From positions 5,828,001-5,892,000 of the forward strand of contig NZ_FMIB01000002.1 of assembly GCF_900091475.1 (NCBI RefSeq): 64,000 nucleotides of DNA, read 5' to 3'. Source of the DNA: Micromonospora chersina. Its GTDB lineage: Bacteria; Actinomycetota; Actinomycetes; Mycobacteriales; Micromonosporaceae. Positions 17,679 through 26,003 of this stretch are shown piece after piece; position 1 is the first letter of the stretch, and the number at the start of each line of letters is the position of its first letter. Position numbers and translations under genes: made by a program. Under the pieces are notes generated by a model. The model was given only the letters and a program-made list of their open reading frames with translations. It did no database searches and had not been told where the DNA came from.

Positions 17679-19316
17679 GTGGGGCGCCGCCGCGAGACGA
17701 TCGAGGAGCAGATGGCCCGGGCAGAGCAGAACGAGAAGGCGACGACCGTCCGGACCACCAGCACCAGCCGAGGTGCCCGGACCATGTCGAGGCCCGCGAT
17801 GGTGGCGCTCGCCGCGTCCGCGCTCGCCGTCGCGTGGGCCGGTCTGGAACTGGCCGGCGCCGGCGCCGTCATGTACTCGTACGGATTCTTCTTCACCGAG
17901 TTCTTCGCCGGGGTGGTCGCCCTGGTCTCGCTCAGCCTCACCGTGATGCTGGGGCTGCTCGCCACCGACCGGCTGGTGCTGCTCATCCGGCACCGGGTGC
18001 TCCTCCAGTCGGCGCACCGGGCCACCGGCGTTCTCGGCGTGGCCGGTCTGGTCTTCCACGTGATCACCAAGATCTCGACCGGCCGCGCCGGCCCGACCGA
18101 CGCGGTGGTGCCGTTCCTCGGCGGCCGGGGCCTCTACGTCGGGCTGGGCACCGTGGCCGCCCTGCTGATGGTCGGCGTGCTCTGGACCGGCATCGTCCGG
18201 GTCCGGTTCGCCGGCGTCGGTCCGCGGTGGATGTGGCGGGCGCTGCACTCCATGGCGTACGTCTCCTGGCCGTTCGCGCTGCTGCACGGCCTCAACGCCG
18301 GCCGGACGGCGAAGACCTGGGTGGTGCTGAGCTACCTGGCCTGCGTGCTGCTGGTGGTGGTCGCGCTGCTGGTCCGGCTCTCCGTCCACCTCGGCAAGCG
18401 CAGCCGGGAGCAGCACCAGGCCGCCGCCCTGAACAAGGCGATGGCCGGCAAGGGGGAGGAGCGCACCGGCCTGCTCGCCGGGCTGACCCGCCGCAGGGCC
18501 GCCGCCAAGGAGGAGAGCCGCTCCGGCCGGGGCCGCGACGGCGGCTGGGCCGAGACCACCGCCACCTGGACCGCGCCGGCCGGCACCGCGCGGCGCCGCG
18601 ACCCCGAGCGGTTCGCCGTACCCGTGGTCCCGGAACCCGGAACGCTGCGCGAGCCGGTCCGCGCGGCGGCTGCCCGGCGGCGTGCCGAGGCGCCGGTCTC
18701 CCCGGCCCGCCGCGCCGAACGCGAGCGTCCCGCCCGGGGCGAGGAACGCGTGGCCACGGCCCGGCGCCGCGACGACGAGCGGACCGCCCGCCGCTACCGG
18801 GACGAGGAGGAAGTCCGCACCCGGCGGTCCCGCGACGAGGAGGCCGCCAGCTACTCGGCCCCGCCGGAGAGCGGCGGACGGCACTCGGCCCCGCCGGACA
18901 CCGGCGCCCGCTACTCCACCCCGGCGGAGGTCGCCCGCTACTCGGCCCCGCCGCGCGGGACCGACGAGCCGGAGGAGCCGTGGGACAGCCCGCGCCGCTG
19001 GGAGAGCCGGCCGGTCTCCGGCGAGCCCGTCTCGTCCGGACCGATCTCGGGCAGCCCGATCTCGTCGGCACCGCGCAGCGGCAGCGGCCGGCACAGCGCC
19101 GAGGAGGACGTGCCGGAGGAGCCGGACTACTGGCGCCCGCCGGCCCGGTACGCGGCCGACGACGCCTTCGTCGACGACACACCGACCCTTGTCGACCTCG
19201 CCTCCCGGCGGGCCCTGCGGGCCTCCGGCGAGAGCCGGTCGAGCCGGCGCAAGCGGGCCAACGCGGACGCGGTGGACGGCGCGTACTGGGCCGGGCTGCG
19301 GGGTGAGGCCAGGTGA
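17679..19316 (+). CDS. 6-TM cytochrome b-like membrane protein with long disordered tail
   Basis: From GTG at 17679 the product has 545 residues; a GGAGGAGGG site lies about 14 nt upstream, and ATG at 17712 is an alternative start. Residues 40-240 contain six hydrophobic segments with histidines placed as in ferric-reductase or cytochrome-b561-like proteins (SAHRATG, VFHVITK, LHSMAYV, LLHGLNAG). The last 300 residues are Arg/Glu/Ser/Pro-rich and probably disordered and cytosolic. It overlaps the NuoF-like gene by 4 nt and opens a four-gene redox operon. It probably moves electrons across the membrane via haem; haem binding is inferred. Confidence 0.8.
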   Translation: MGRRRETIEEQMARAEQNEKATTVRTTSTSRGARTMSRPAMVALAASALAVAWAGLELAGAGAVMYSYGFFFTEFFAGVVALVSLSLTVMLGLLATDRLVLLIRHRVLLQSAHRATGVLGVAGLVFHVITKISTGRAGPTDAVVPFLGGRGLYVGLGTVAALLMVGVLWTGIVRVRFAGVGPRWMWRALHSMAYVSWPFALLHGLNAGRTAKTWVVLSYLACVLLVVVALLVRLSVHLGKRSREQHQAAALNKAMAGKGEERTGLLAGLTRRRAAAKEESRSGRGRDGGWAETTATWTAPAGTARRRDPERFAVPVVPEPGTLREPVRAAAARRRAEAPVSPARRAERERPARGEERVATARRRDDERTARRYRDEEEVRTRRSRDEEAASYSAPPESGGRHSAPPDTGARYSTPAEVARYSAPPRGTDEPEEPWDSPRRWESRPVSGEPVSSGPISGSPISSAPRSGSGRHSAEEDVPEEPDYWRPPARYAADDAFVDDTPTLVDLASRRALRASGESRSSRRKRANADAVDGAYWAGLRGEAR

Positions 19317-20779
19317 GGCGGACGACCGTGCCGCCGGTGGCCTGCGTCGGCGAGCCCCGGCTCACCGCCGGCTTCGCCGAGTTCGGGAGACTCGACCTGC
19401 TGGCACACGAGGAGGTGCACGGCCCGATCGGGCCGGTGGAGCCGGCCGCCCTGCTGCGGCTCGCCGAGGCGATCGACCTCAAGGGCAAGGGCGGGGCCGG
19501 CTTCCCGTTCGCCCGCAAGCTGCGCGCGGTGCTGGAGTCCTGCGAGCGGCAGGACCTGTCCGCCGTGGTGGTGGTCAACGCCACCGAGGGGGAGCCGGCG
19601 AGCTGGAAGGACAAGGTGCTGCTCACCCGGGCCCCGCACCTCGTGCTCGACGGCGCCGCCCTGGCCGCGTACGCGCTGGACGCCGACGAGATCGTGATCG
19701 GGGTGTCCGACGACGACGTGGGTCGGCCGTCGCTCACCGAGGCGTTGCAGGAGCGGCGGATGCCGGTGCCCACCACCATCGTCACGGTGCCGCACCGGTT
19801 CATCTCCGGCGAGGGCGGCGCCCTGGTCAACGGCATCAACGGGCTGCCGCACATCCCGCCGGGCACCAAGAAGCGGTCCAGCGACTCCGGGGTGAACGGC
19901 CTGCCCACCCTGCTCTCCAACGCCGAGACGTACGCCCAGCTCGCGGTCGCCGCCCGGATCGGCCCGTACGAGTACGCGGCGCTCGGCACCGACGACGAGC
20001 CGGGCACCGTGCTGCTCACCGTCACGGGCGCGGCCGAGCGGCCCGCCGTGGTGGAGTGCGCGGCGGGCACCCCGCTGCGCGAGATCCTGGAGCTCTGCGA
20101 GGTGCCCGACGGGCCGGGCATCCTCATGGGCGGCTACCACGGCAAGTGGATCACCCCGGAGGCGGCGGCCCGGGCCGAGGTGTCCCGCACGGGGCTCGCC
20201 GCGGTCGGCGGCACGCTCGGCGCCGGCATCATCGTCCCGCTGAGCCGGGACACCTGCCCGCTCGGCGAGGCCGCCCAGGTGGTCCGCTACCTGGCCGGCG
20301 AGTCCGCCGGCCAGTGCGGCCCCTGCAAGATGGGCCTGCCCGACCTGGCCCGTGCCGTCGACCTCGCGGTCTCGGGCAGCGCGCCCATCGAGGTGGTCCG
20401 CGCCGCGGCCGGCGACGTGAAGGGCCGGGGCGCGTGCAGCCACCCCGACGGCACCGCCCGGTTCGCGCTCTCCGCCATGGAGGTGTTCGCCGAGGACCTG
20501 CGGCTGCACGCCACCGGCGAGGGCTGCGGCAAGCGGGTCAAGGGCCTCATGGGGCTGCCCGGCGCGCCCGACGGCAACCCGCAGAAGCTCACCCTCGACT
20601 GGTCCCGCTGCGACGGGCACGGGCTCTGCGCCCACGTGGTGCCGGACTTCATCCGGCTCGACGGCAACGGTTACCCCGCCTTCCCCGCCACCCCGGTGCC
20701 GACCTGGCTGCGGCAGGGGGCGCTCAAGGCGGTAAAGGTCTGTCCCGAACTCGCGCTCCGGCTGGTCAAGGCCGAGTAG
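19313..20779 (+). CDS. NuoF-like flavin/FeS protein with C-terminal ferredoxin domain
   Basis: The 488-residue protein resembles complex I subunit NuoF: a glycine-rich flavin/NADH site (KGKGGAGFPFARK near residue 60), NATEGEPASWKDK, an SLBB domain (about residues 235-275) and the N3 cluster region. The N3 motif reads ESAGQCGPCKMG with a later GACSHPDG, so the first of the four usual cysteines is alanine. A C-terminal ferredoxin domain has CDGHGLC and VCPELAL; the CxxHxxC pattern points to a [3Fe-4S] cluster. It probably passes electrons between NAD(P)H or ferredoxin and the neighbouring cytochrome b-like protein. Confidence 0.85.
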   Translation: MRRTTVPPVACVGEPRLTAGFAEFGRLDLLAHEEVHGPIGPVEPAALLRLAEAIDLKGKGGAGFPFARKLRAVLESCERQDLSAVVVVNATEGEPASWKDKVLLTRAPHLVLDGAALAAYALDADEIVIGVSDDDVGRPSLTEALQERRMPVPTTIVTVPHRFISGEGGALVNGINGLPHIPPGTKKRSSDSGVNGLPTLLSNAETYAQLAVAARIGPYEYAALGTDDEPGTVLLTVTGAAERPAVVECAAGTPLREILELCEVPDGPGILMGGYHGKWITPEAAARAEVSRTGLAAVGGTLGAGIIVPLSRDTCPLGEAAQVVRYLAGESAGQCGPCKMGLPDLARAVDLAVSGSAPIEVVRAAAGDVKGRGACSHPDGTARFALSAMEVFAEDLRLHATGEGCGKRVKGLMGLPGAPDGNPQKLTLDWSRCDGHGLCAHVVPDFIRLDGNGYPAFPATPVPTWLRQGALKAVKVCPELALRLVKAE

Positions 20780-20800
20780 CCGAACCCCGAGGAGACGCGG

Positions 20801-21391
20801 ATGCCCCCACGTACCGCCCGCCGCCTGGTCACCGCCGCCGTGCTGGCCGCCACGCTGCCCGGCGCGGCGTCCTGCGCGGTCGGCCCCGAGCGGGCCACCC
20901 CGGTCGGCGTGGTGGCCGCCGCGTCGCCCGCCGCCGCACCGGCCGGTTCCCCGTCGCCGGCCGCTCCGGTGGTCCCGGCCCGCGTGCCGGAGACGCTGTC
21001 GTTCACCGCGAAGACCCTGGACGGTACGGCGTTCTCCGCCGCCGCCCTGGCCGGGAAGCCGGTGGTGCTGTGGTTCTGGGCGCCGTGGTGCGCCACCTGC
21101 GCCAGCCAGGCGTGGACGGTAGCCGAGATCGCCCCGAGGTACCGGGACACCGTGCCGATCGTCGGCGTCGCGGGGCTGGGCGAGCAGAAGGCCATGAAGG
21201 AGTTCGTCACCGAGTTCGACCTGGCGGGCACCCCGCAGCTCGACGACCGGTCCGGGACGCTGTGGCGCCGGTTCGAGGTGGTTGAGCAGAGCACCTTCGT
21301 CATCGTGGACCGGAACGGGCGGGTGGTCCACCAGGGCTTCCTCGACGGGGAGTCGCTCACCCGCCAGGTCGACGCGCTGGCCCGGGGATGA
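20801..21391 (+). CDS. TlpA-like thioredoxin, probable lipoprotein
   Basis: ATG at 20801 follows GAGGAGACG. The 196-residue product has a hydrophobic export signal ending PGAASC near residue 25, a plausible but weak lipobox, then an Ala/Pro linker and a thioredoxin fold with active site WCATC (CxxC) near residues 97-101. TlpA proteins reduce disulfides or deliver electrons outside the membrane. The stop overlaps the ccdA start (ATGA), and CcdA is the expected electron donor from inside. Confidence 0.9.
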   Translation: MPPRTARRLVTAAVLAATLPGAASCAVGPERATPVGVVAAASPAAAPAGSPSPAAPVVPARVPETLSFTAKTLDGTAFSAAALAGKPVVLWFWAPWCATCASQAWTVAEIAPRYRDTVPIVGVAGLGEQKAMKEFVTEFDLAGTPQLDDRSGTLWRRFEVVEQSTFVIVDRNGRVVHQGFLDGESLTRQVDALARG

Positions 21392-22305
21392 CCGGCGGGC
21401 TGCTGCTCGCGCTGACCGCGGGCATGCTGGCCGCGGTCAACCCGTGCGGCTTCGCCATGCTGCCCGCGTACCTGTCGCTGCTGGTCGCCGGCCCCGCCGA
21501 CGGTCGCGGCGCGGTCGGGCGCGCGCTCACCGCCACGGCCGGGCTGACCATCGGGTACGCGCTGGTCTTCGGCGCCTTCGGCCTTGCCGTCGCGCCGCTG
21601 GCCGACTGGCTGCGCCCCCGGTTGCCCTGGCTGACCGTGACCCTCGGCGTGCTGGTGGCGCTTGCCGGCTGCTGGCTGCTCGCCGGCCGGCGGCTGCCCA
21701 CCGCCCGCCCGCTCGCCCGGGCGCCCCGGCTCACCCGCACCTGGCCGTCCATGGTCCTGTTCGGGGCGGCGTACGCGCTGACCTCGCTGACCTGCGCCAT
21801 CGCCCCGTTTCTGGCGATCGTGGTGACCAGCCTGCGGGCCGGCTCGACGCTGCGCGGGCTGGCGCTCTTCGGCGCGTACGCGATGGGGATGGCCCTGGTG
21901 GTCGGGGTGGCGGCGCTCGGCGTGGCCCTGCTGCGCGGCCGCCTGGTGGCCCGGCTGCGCGGCGCCGGCGCGTGGGTGCCCCGGCTGAGCGGCCTGATAC
22001 TGCTGGTCGCGGGCGGCTACGTCGCCTGGTACGGCTGGTACGAGGTACGCCTCGCCCTGGGCCGCCACGACGCCTTCGGCGACCCGGTCGTGCGGGCGGC
22101 GACCGAGGTGCAGCAGACCCTGGCCCACACGGTGAACTGGGCCGGCCCGGCCCTGCTGGCAGCCGCGCTGGCCGGGTTGCTCCTCGCGGCCCGCCGCCGC
22201 CCCCGCGATCTTGCACTCGTGGCCCCGGCAAAGGCCGCAAGTCGGACTCCTTGCGGGCCGGAAGTGCAAGATCGCGGGGCGGAGCCCGTCAGCGGATCGG
22301 GGTGA
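21388..22305 (+). CDS. ccdA: CcdA-type thiol-disulfide transporter
   Basis: This 305-residue protein has six transmembrane segments with the two conserved CcdA cysteines in NPCGF (helix 1) and LTCAIAPF (helix 4). It moves reducing equivalents from cytosolic thioredoxin to extracytoplasmic thiols, here probably to the coupled TlpA protein. The C-terminal tail from about residue 272 is encoded by a palindromic interspersed element (22201-22279), so the tail is unlikely to be functional. Its last 17 bp overlap the convergent serS. Confidence 0.9.
   Translation: MTGGLLLALTAGMLAAVNPCGFAMLPAYLSLLVAGPADGRGAVGRALTATAGLTIGYALVFGAFGLAVAPLADWLRPRLPWLTVTLGVLVALAGCWLLAGRRLPTARPLARAPRLTRTWPSMVLFGAAYALTSLTCAIAPFLAIVVTSLRAGSTLRGLALFGAYAMGMALVVGVAALGVALLRGRLVARLRGAGAWVPRLSGLILLVAGGYVAWYGWYEVRLALGRHDAFGDPVVRAATEVQQTLAHTVNWAGPALLAAALAGLLLAARRRPRDLALVAPAKAASRTPCGPEVQDRGAEPVSGSG
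22201..22279. repeat. MITE-like interspersed palindrome
   Basis: Two perfect 17-bp inverted arms lie at 22201-22217 and 22263-22279; each contains GCGATCTTGCACT or its complement. The 45-nt interior also folds, pairing GGCCGCAAG (22233-22241) with CTTGCGGGCC (22250-22259) around one bulge. From memory, GATCTTGCA-type palindromes are dispersed in Micromonospora genomes. It could also act as a bidirectional terminator for ccdA and serS. Confidence 0.8.
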
Positions 22306-23575
22306 GGCGGTCCGTTCCCAGCTTGTCGCGGAGCACCTCGGGGACCACGACCGAGCCGTCGGGCTGCTGGAACTGCTCCAGGATGGCCGGGAAGAGCCGG
22401 CTGGTGGCCAGCGCCGAGCCGTTGAGGGTGTGCACGAAGCGGGTCTGCTTGCCGCCCGGCTCCCGGTAGCGGATGGCGGCCCGGCGGGCCTGGTAGTCGC
22501 CGCCCCAGGAGACCGACGACACCTCCTTGTACTTGCCGGTGCTCGGCATCCAGACCTCGACGTCGAGGGTCTTCTTCATGGCGGCGCTGGAGTCGCCCGC
22601 CGCGAGCAGGCTGGTCTGGAAGTGCAGGCCCAGCTTCTCGACCAGGCCCTCCACGTGGCCGACCATGGCCTCCAGCGCGGCGCCCGCCTGCTCCGGCAGG
22701 GTGAACTGGAAGATCTCCACCTTGTTGAACTGGTGGCCGCGCACCGTGCCGCGCTCGTCCGAGTGCGAGCCGGCCGCCTCGCGCCGGTAGCAGGGGGTGT
22801 AGGCGAAGGCCTTCAGCGGCAGCTTGGCGGTCTCCAGGATCTCGTCCTGGAACGCGCCGAGGATCGCCGTCTCCGCGGTGGGCAGCAGGAACTGGCCGCG
22901 CGGGGCGGACTGCTTGTCCAGGTGGTAGACGTCGTCGTAGAACTTCGGGAACTGGCCGGCGGCGAAGCCGGCGCTGTCGAGCAGCAGGTGCGGCGGGAGC
23001 AGGAACTCGTAGCCGGCCTGGATGTTCTGCTCGATCAGCCAGTTGACCAGCGCCCACTCCAGCCGGGCGCCGAGGCCCGTGTACATCCAGAAGCCGGAGC
23101 CGCCGAGCTTCACCCCGCGCTCGTGGTCGACCAGGCCGAGCGCCCTGCTCAGCTCCACGTGGTCCCGGACCTTCTCGACGGCCGGCGGCTCGCCGAAGGT
23201 GCGCAGCACCCGGTTGGCCTCCTTGCCACCGGCGACCACGTCGTCGGCGGGGAGGTTGGGCAGCTCGCTCATGGTGCCGCGCAGCCGGGACTGCACCTCG
23301 TCCAGCTGGGACTCCAGCTCGGCGAGCTGCTTGCGCTCGGCCTCCGGCGCGACCGGCTCCGGCGTGGTGCCGGACCGCTTCGCCTCCGCGTACGCCCGCG
23401 CCTCGGCCTTGCGGCGCTGCCGCTCGGCGTCGATCTCCATGATCAGGGCACGGCGTTCCTGGTCGAGCCGCTGGATGTCGTCCAGCGCCCGGTTGACCTC
23501 GGCGGGATCCAGACGCTTCGCCAGCGCGGTCGCCACCGCCTCGCGATCCTTCCGGATCAACTCCATGTCGAGCAT
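22289..23575 (-). CDS. serS: Seryl-tRNA synthetase
   Basis: The 428-residue class II synthetase has the N-terminal antiparallel coiled-coil arm (about residues 30-100), motif 2 (CYRREAAGSHSDERGT, then RGHQFNKVEIF) and motif 3 (TLNGSALATSR, conserved arginine present). It charges tRNA-Ser, and tRNA-Sec if present, in the cytosol. Length is normal. A TAGCAT -10-like box lies upstream of the ATG on the reverse strand. No T-box leader is visible. The gene is single and convergent with ccdA. Confidence 0.98.
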   Translation of the reverse strand: MLDMELIRKDREAVATALAKRLDPAEVNRALDDIQRLDQERRALIMEIDAERQRRKAEARAYAEAKRSGTTPEPVAPEAERKQLAELESQLDEVQSRLRGTMSELPNLPADDVVAGGKEANRVLRTFGEPPAVEKVRDHVELSRALGLVDHERGVKLGGSGFWMYTGLGARLEWALVNWLIEQNIQAGYEFLLPPHLLLDSAGFAAGQFPKFYDDVYHLDKQSAPRGQFLLPTAETAILGAFQDEILETAKLPLKAFAYTPCYRREAAGSHSDERGTVRGHQFNKVEIFQFTLPEQAGAALEAMVGHVEGLVEKLGLHFQTSLLAAGDSSAAMKKTLDVEVWMPSTGKYKEVSSVSWGGDYQARRAAIRYREPGGKQTRFVHTLNGSALATSRLFPAILEQFQQPDGSVVVPEVLRDKLGTDRLTPIR

Positions 23576-23675
23576 GCTGCTCGTACGCCTCCGTCCAGGC
23601 AGTCAGGTGGGACCCCCAGATGCTACCGTCGCGTCCCGTTCCGCCCGCCCCGGCCCGCGCAGGCCGCCGTCCAGG

Positions 23676-24761
23676 TCAGAGGCGGACCGGCATGAGGATG
23701 GAGAAGACGTCCTCGTCGTCGGGCCGGCGCACGGCCAGCGGGGCGATCGGCCCGTCCAGCTCCAGCACGAGCTGGCCGCGGCCGCCCGCGTCCAGGGCCT
23801 CCAGCAGGTACTCCCGGTTCACCCCCACCCGCAGCCCGTCCGGGGCGTCGGGCCCGACCACGCGCAGCCCGCCCCGGTCGTCCAGGCCCAGCACGACCAC
23901 CTCGTGGTCGACCCCCGCGTACTCCCGGAGCAGCACCGGAGCGCCCTCGGCGGTGAGCGCGCGGCGCAGCGCCCCCACGTCGACCGGGATCCGGTGGGCG
24001 GGCGCGTCGCCGACCTGCCCGTGCAGCAGGCGGCGGTAGTCCGGGAAGTCGTACGGCAGCACGGCGGCGGTCACCGGCCGGCCGGCCACCGAGACCTCGA
24101 CCCGGTCCGGGGTCACGGTGAGGAGCGCCTCCGGGGTGATCCCGGCGCCGGTGTCGAGCAGGGCGCGCAGCGCGTCCACCGCGTCCGCCGGGAGCAGCGC
24201 CCGCACCGGTGGGCCGTCGACCCTTCCGCCGACCCGGGCCACGGCCAGCCGGTGCCGGTCGGTGGCGACCAGCCGGACACCGTCCGGCTCGACCTCCAGG
24301 AGCACGGCGGAGAGCACCGGCAGCTCCGGATCGGCGCCGACGGCGAACCGGACGGCGTCCACGGCGCCGGCCAGGTCGGCGCGGCGCAGCACGAGTCGGG
24401 TGGTGGTCATGGTGGTCTCCTCCGGATCGATCAGGGCGCGGATCCGGGAGAGCTCACGGCGGGCGTCGGCGAGGCCGTCCTCCAGGCGGCGCAGGTGCGC
24501 GTCCAGCAGCCGGTGCACCGCCGCCGGCCGGTGCCGGTGCCGCAGCGCCTCGGCGATCCCGGCCAGCGGCATGCCGACGCGGCGCAGCCCGGCGACGAGG
24601 CGGGCCGGGGCCACCTGGTCGTCGGTGTACCAGCGGTAGCCGGTCGCCGGGTCCACCAGCGCCGGCACCAACACCCCGGAGCGGTCGTAGAACCGCAGCG
24701 CGCTCACCGTCAGCCCGCTGGCCCGGGCCAGCTCGCCGATGCTGCGCAGTTCGCTCTCCAC
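23676..24761 (-). CDS. MerR regulator fused to DnaN-type sliding-clamp domains
   Basis: GTG at 24761 with an AGGA site gives 361 residues. Residues 1-110 are a MerR helix-turn-helix (SIGELARASGLTVSALRFYD, then VDPATGYRWYTDDQV) with a dimerisation helix. From about residue 118 the sequence resembles DNA polymerase III beta clamp domains (LPVLSAVLLEVEPDGVRLVA with TDRHRLAVA, later YDFPDYRRLL, ending FSILMPVRL). About 240 residues correspond to two of the three clamp domains. A clamp-like ring or partner-docking role is inferred; the target genes are unknown. Confidence 0.88.
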   Translation of the reverse strand: MESELRSIGELARASGLTVSALRFYDRSGVLVPALVDPATGYRWYTDDQVAPARLVAGLRRVGMPLAGIAEALRHRHRPAAVHRLLDAHLRRLEDGLADARRELSRIRALIDPEETTMTTTRLVLRRADLAGAVDAVRFAVGADPELPVLSAVLLEVEPDGVRLVATDRHRLAVARVGGRVDGPPVRALLPADAVDALRALLDTGAGITPEALLTVTPDRVEVSVAGRPVTAAVLPYDFPDYRRLLHGQVGDAPAHRIPVDVGALRRALTAEGAPVLLREYAGVDHEVVVLGLDDRGGLRVVGPDAPDGLRVGVNREYLLEALDAGGRGQLVLELDGPIAPLAVRRPDDEDVFSILMPVRL

Positions 24762-24796
24762 GACGCCGGATCCTGGGGCCTCAACCCGGTCGAGGG

Positions 24797-25972
24797 TCAA
24801 GCGTCCAGCACCCGGAACGTGATTCCGGCCCGGACCAGCCGGTCCAGCAGGGCGTCGCCCATCGCGGTCACCGGGGTCACCTGGCCGGCGGTCGCCGGCA
24901 GGTCGTCGAAGGCCAGGCAGAGCGCGGACTCGGCGAGCATCTTGGCGGTCTCGTCGTAGCCGGGGTCGCCGCCGGCCACCTCGGTGCGTACCGTCCGGCC
25001 GCCGCCCGTGCCGACGAACCGGACCCGGAACCACGACTTCGCCCGCTGGGCGGCGCTCGGCCCCTGACCGGAGGAGAGCCGGCCGAGCAGCCAGCGCCGG
25101 GTGGGCGGCAGCTTCACCAGCCCCACCACGCCGGCCAGGCCCACCCCGGCGGCCAGCACGGTGGGCAGCCGCTTCACCGCGGCGAAGTGGCGGTAGCGGA
25201 AGTCCGGGCCGTACTCCGGGCGGGCCGCCGCCGACCGGCGGACCACCTGCGGGTCGATGGTGGGCAGCGGCACCGCCCACAGCCCGAACTCCTTGACTCG
25301 GCCGACCCGACCGGGCACCGCCCGGACCCGCCGGCCCTCCGGCCGCGGCTCGACCGCCCTGCGCGCCTTCGCCGCCCGGCTCATCTCGCCTGTGCGGGAG
25401 AACGCGGTGAGCGCCGAGTGGTACGTCCCGGCGGAGAAGCGTCCACCGGCCCGGACGTAACCGTCCACCGTGACGGGCCCGTCGGTGGGCAGCTGCTTGA
25501 CGGTGAACCAGGCGCCCAGGTCGTGCGGGACCGAGTCGAAGCCGCAGGCGTGCACCAGCCGCGCCCCGGTGCGCACGGCCTCGGCGTGGTGCCGCACGTA
25601 CATGAGGTCGACGAACTCCGGCTCGCCGGTGATGTCGAGGTAGTCCGTGCCGGCGGCGGCGCAGGCCGCGACCAGCGGCTCGCCGTGGTGGATGTACGGG
25701 CCGACGGTGCTGGCGACCACCCGCGCGCTCTCCGCCACGGCCCGCAGCGACGCCGCGTCGGTGACGTCGGCGGTGAGCAGCGGCAGCCCGGCCAGGTCCG
25801 GGTCGACGGCGGCCAGCCGGTCCCGCACCCCGGCCAGCTTGCCCGGGTTGCGGCCGGCCAGCGCCCAGCGCAGCCCCTCCGGGGCGTGCCGGGCCAGGTA
25901 CTCGGCGGTCAGGCCGCCGGTGAACCCGGTGGCGCCGAAGAGGATGAGGTCGTACGGGCGGTCGTCGCGCAT
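24797..25972 (-). CDS. Saccharopine dehydrogenase-like / trans-acting enoyl reductase family protein
   Basis: The 391-residue product has an N-terminal Rossmann motif (LILFGATGFTGGLTAEYL), AGRNPGKL, and the STVGPYIHHGEPLVAACA plus DYLDITGEPEFV stretches typical of the family that includes mycobacterial trans-acting enoyl reductase and saccharopine-dehydrogenase-like oxidoreductases. A hydrophobic segment near residues 270-290 suggests membrane association. It probably reduces a lipid or polyketide intermediate with NADPH. No PKS gene is adjacent, so the substrate is open. Confidence 0.88.
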   Translation of the reverse strand: MRDDRPYDLILFGATGFTGGLTAEYLARHAPEGLRWALAGRNPGKLAGVRDRLAAVDPDLAGLPLLTADVTDAASLRAVAESARVVASTVGPYIHHGEPLVAACAAAGTDYLDITGEPEFVDLMYVRHHAEAVRTGARLVHACGFDSVPHDLGAWFTVKQLPTDGPVTVDGYVRAGGRFSAGTYHSALTAFSRTGEMSRAAKARRAVEPRPEGRRVRAVPGRVGRVKEFGLWAVPLPTIDPQVVRRSAAARPEYGPDFRYRHFAAVKRLPTVLAAGVGLAGVVGLVKLPPTRRWLLGRLSSGQGPSAAQRAKSWFRVRFVGTGGGRTVRTEVAGGDPGYDETAKMLAESALCLAFDDLPATAGQVTPVTAMGDALLDRLVRAGITFRVLDA

Positions 25973-26003
25973 CCGCCGAGTGTGCCACCCCGGGCCGCCG
26001 CGA

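Noticed and set aside
23576..23675. T-box leader upstream of serS
   Set aside because: The gap is only about 100 bp and shows no T-box sequence or specifier stem.
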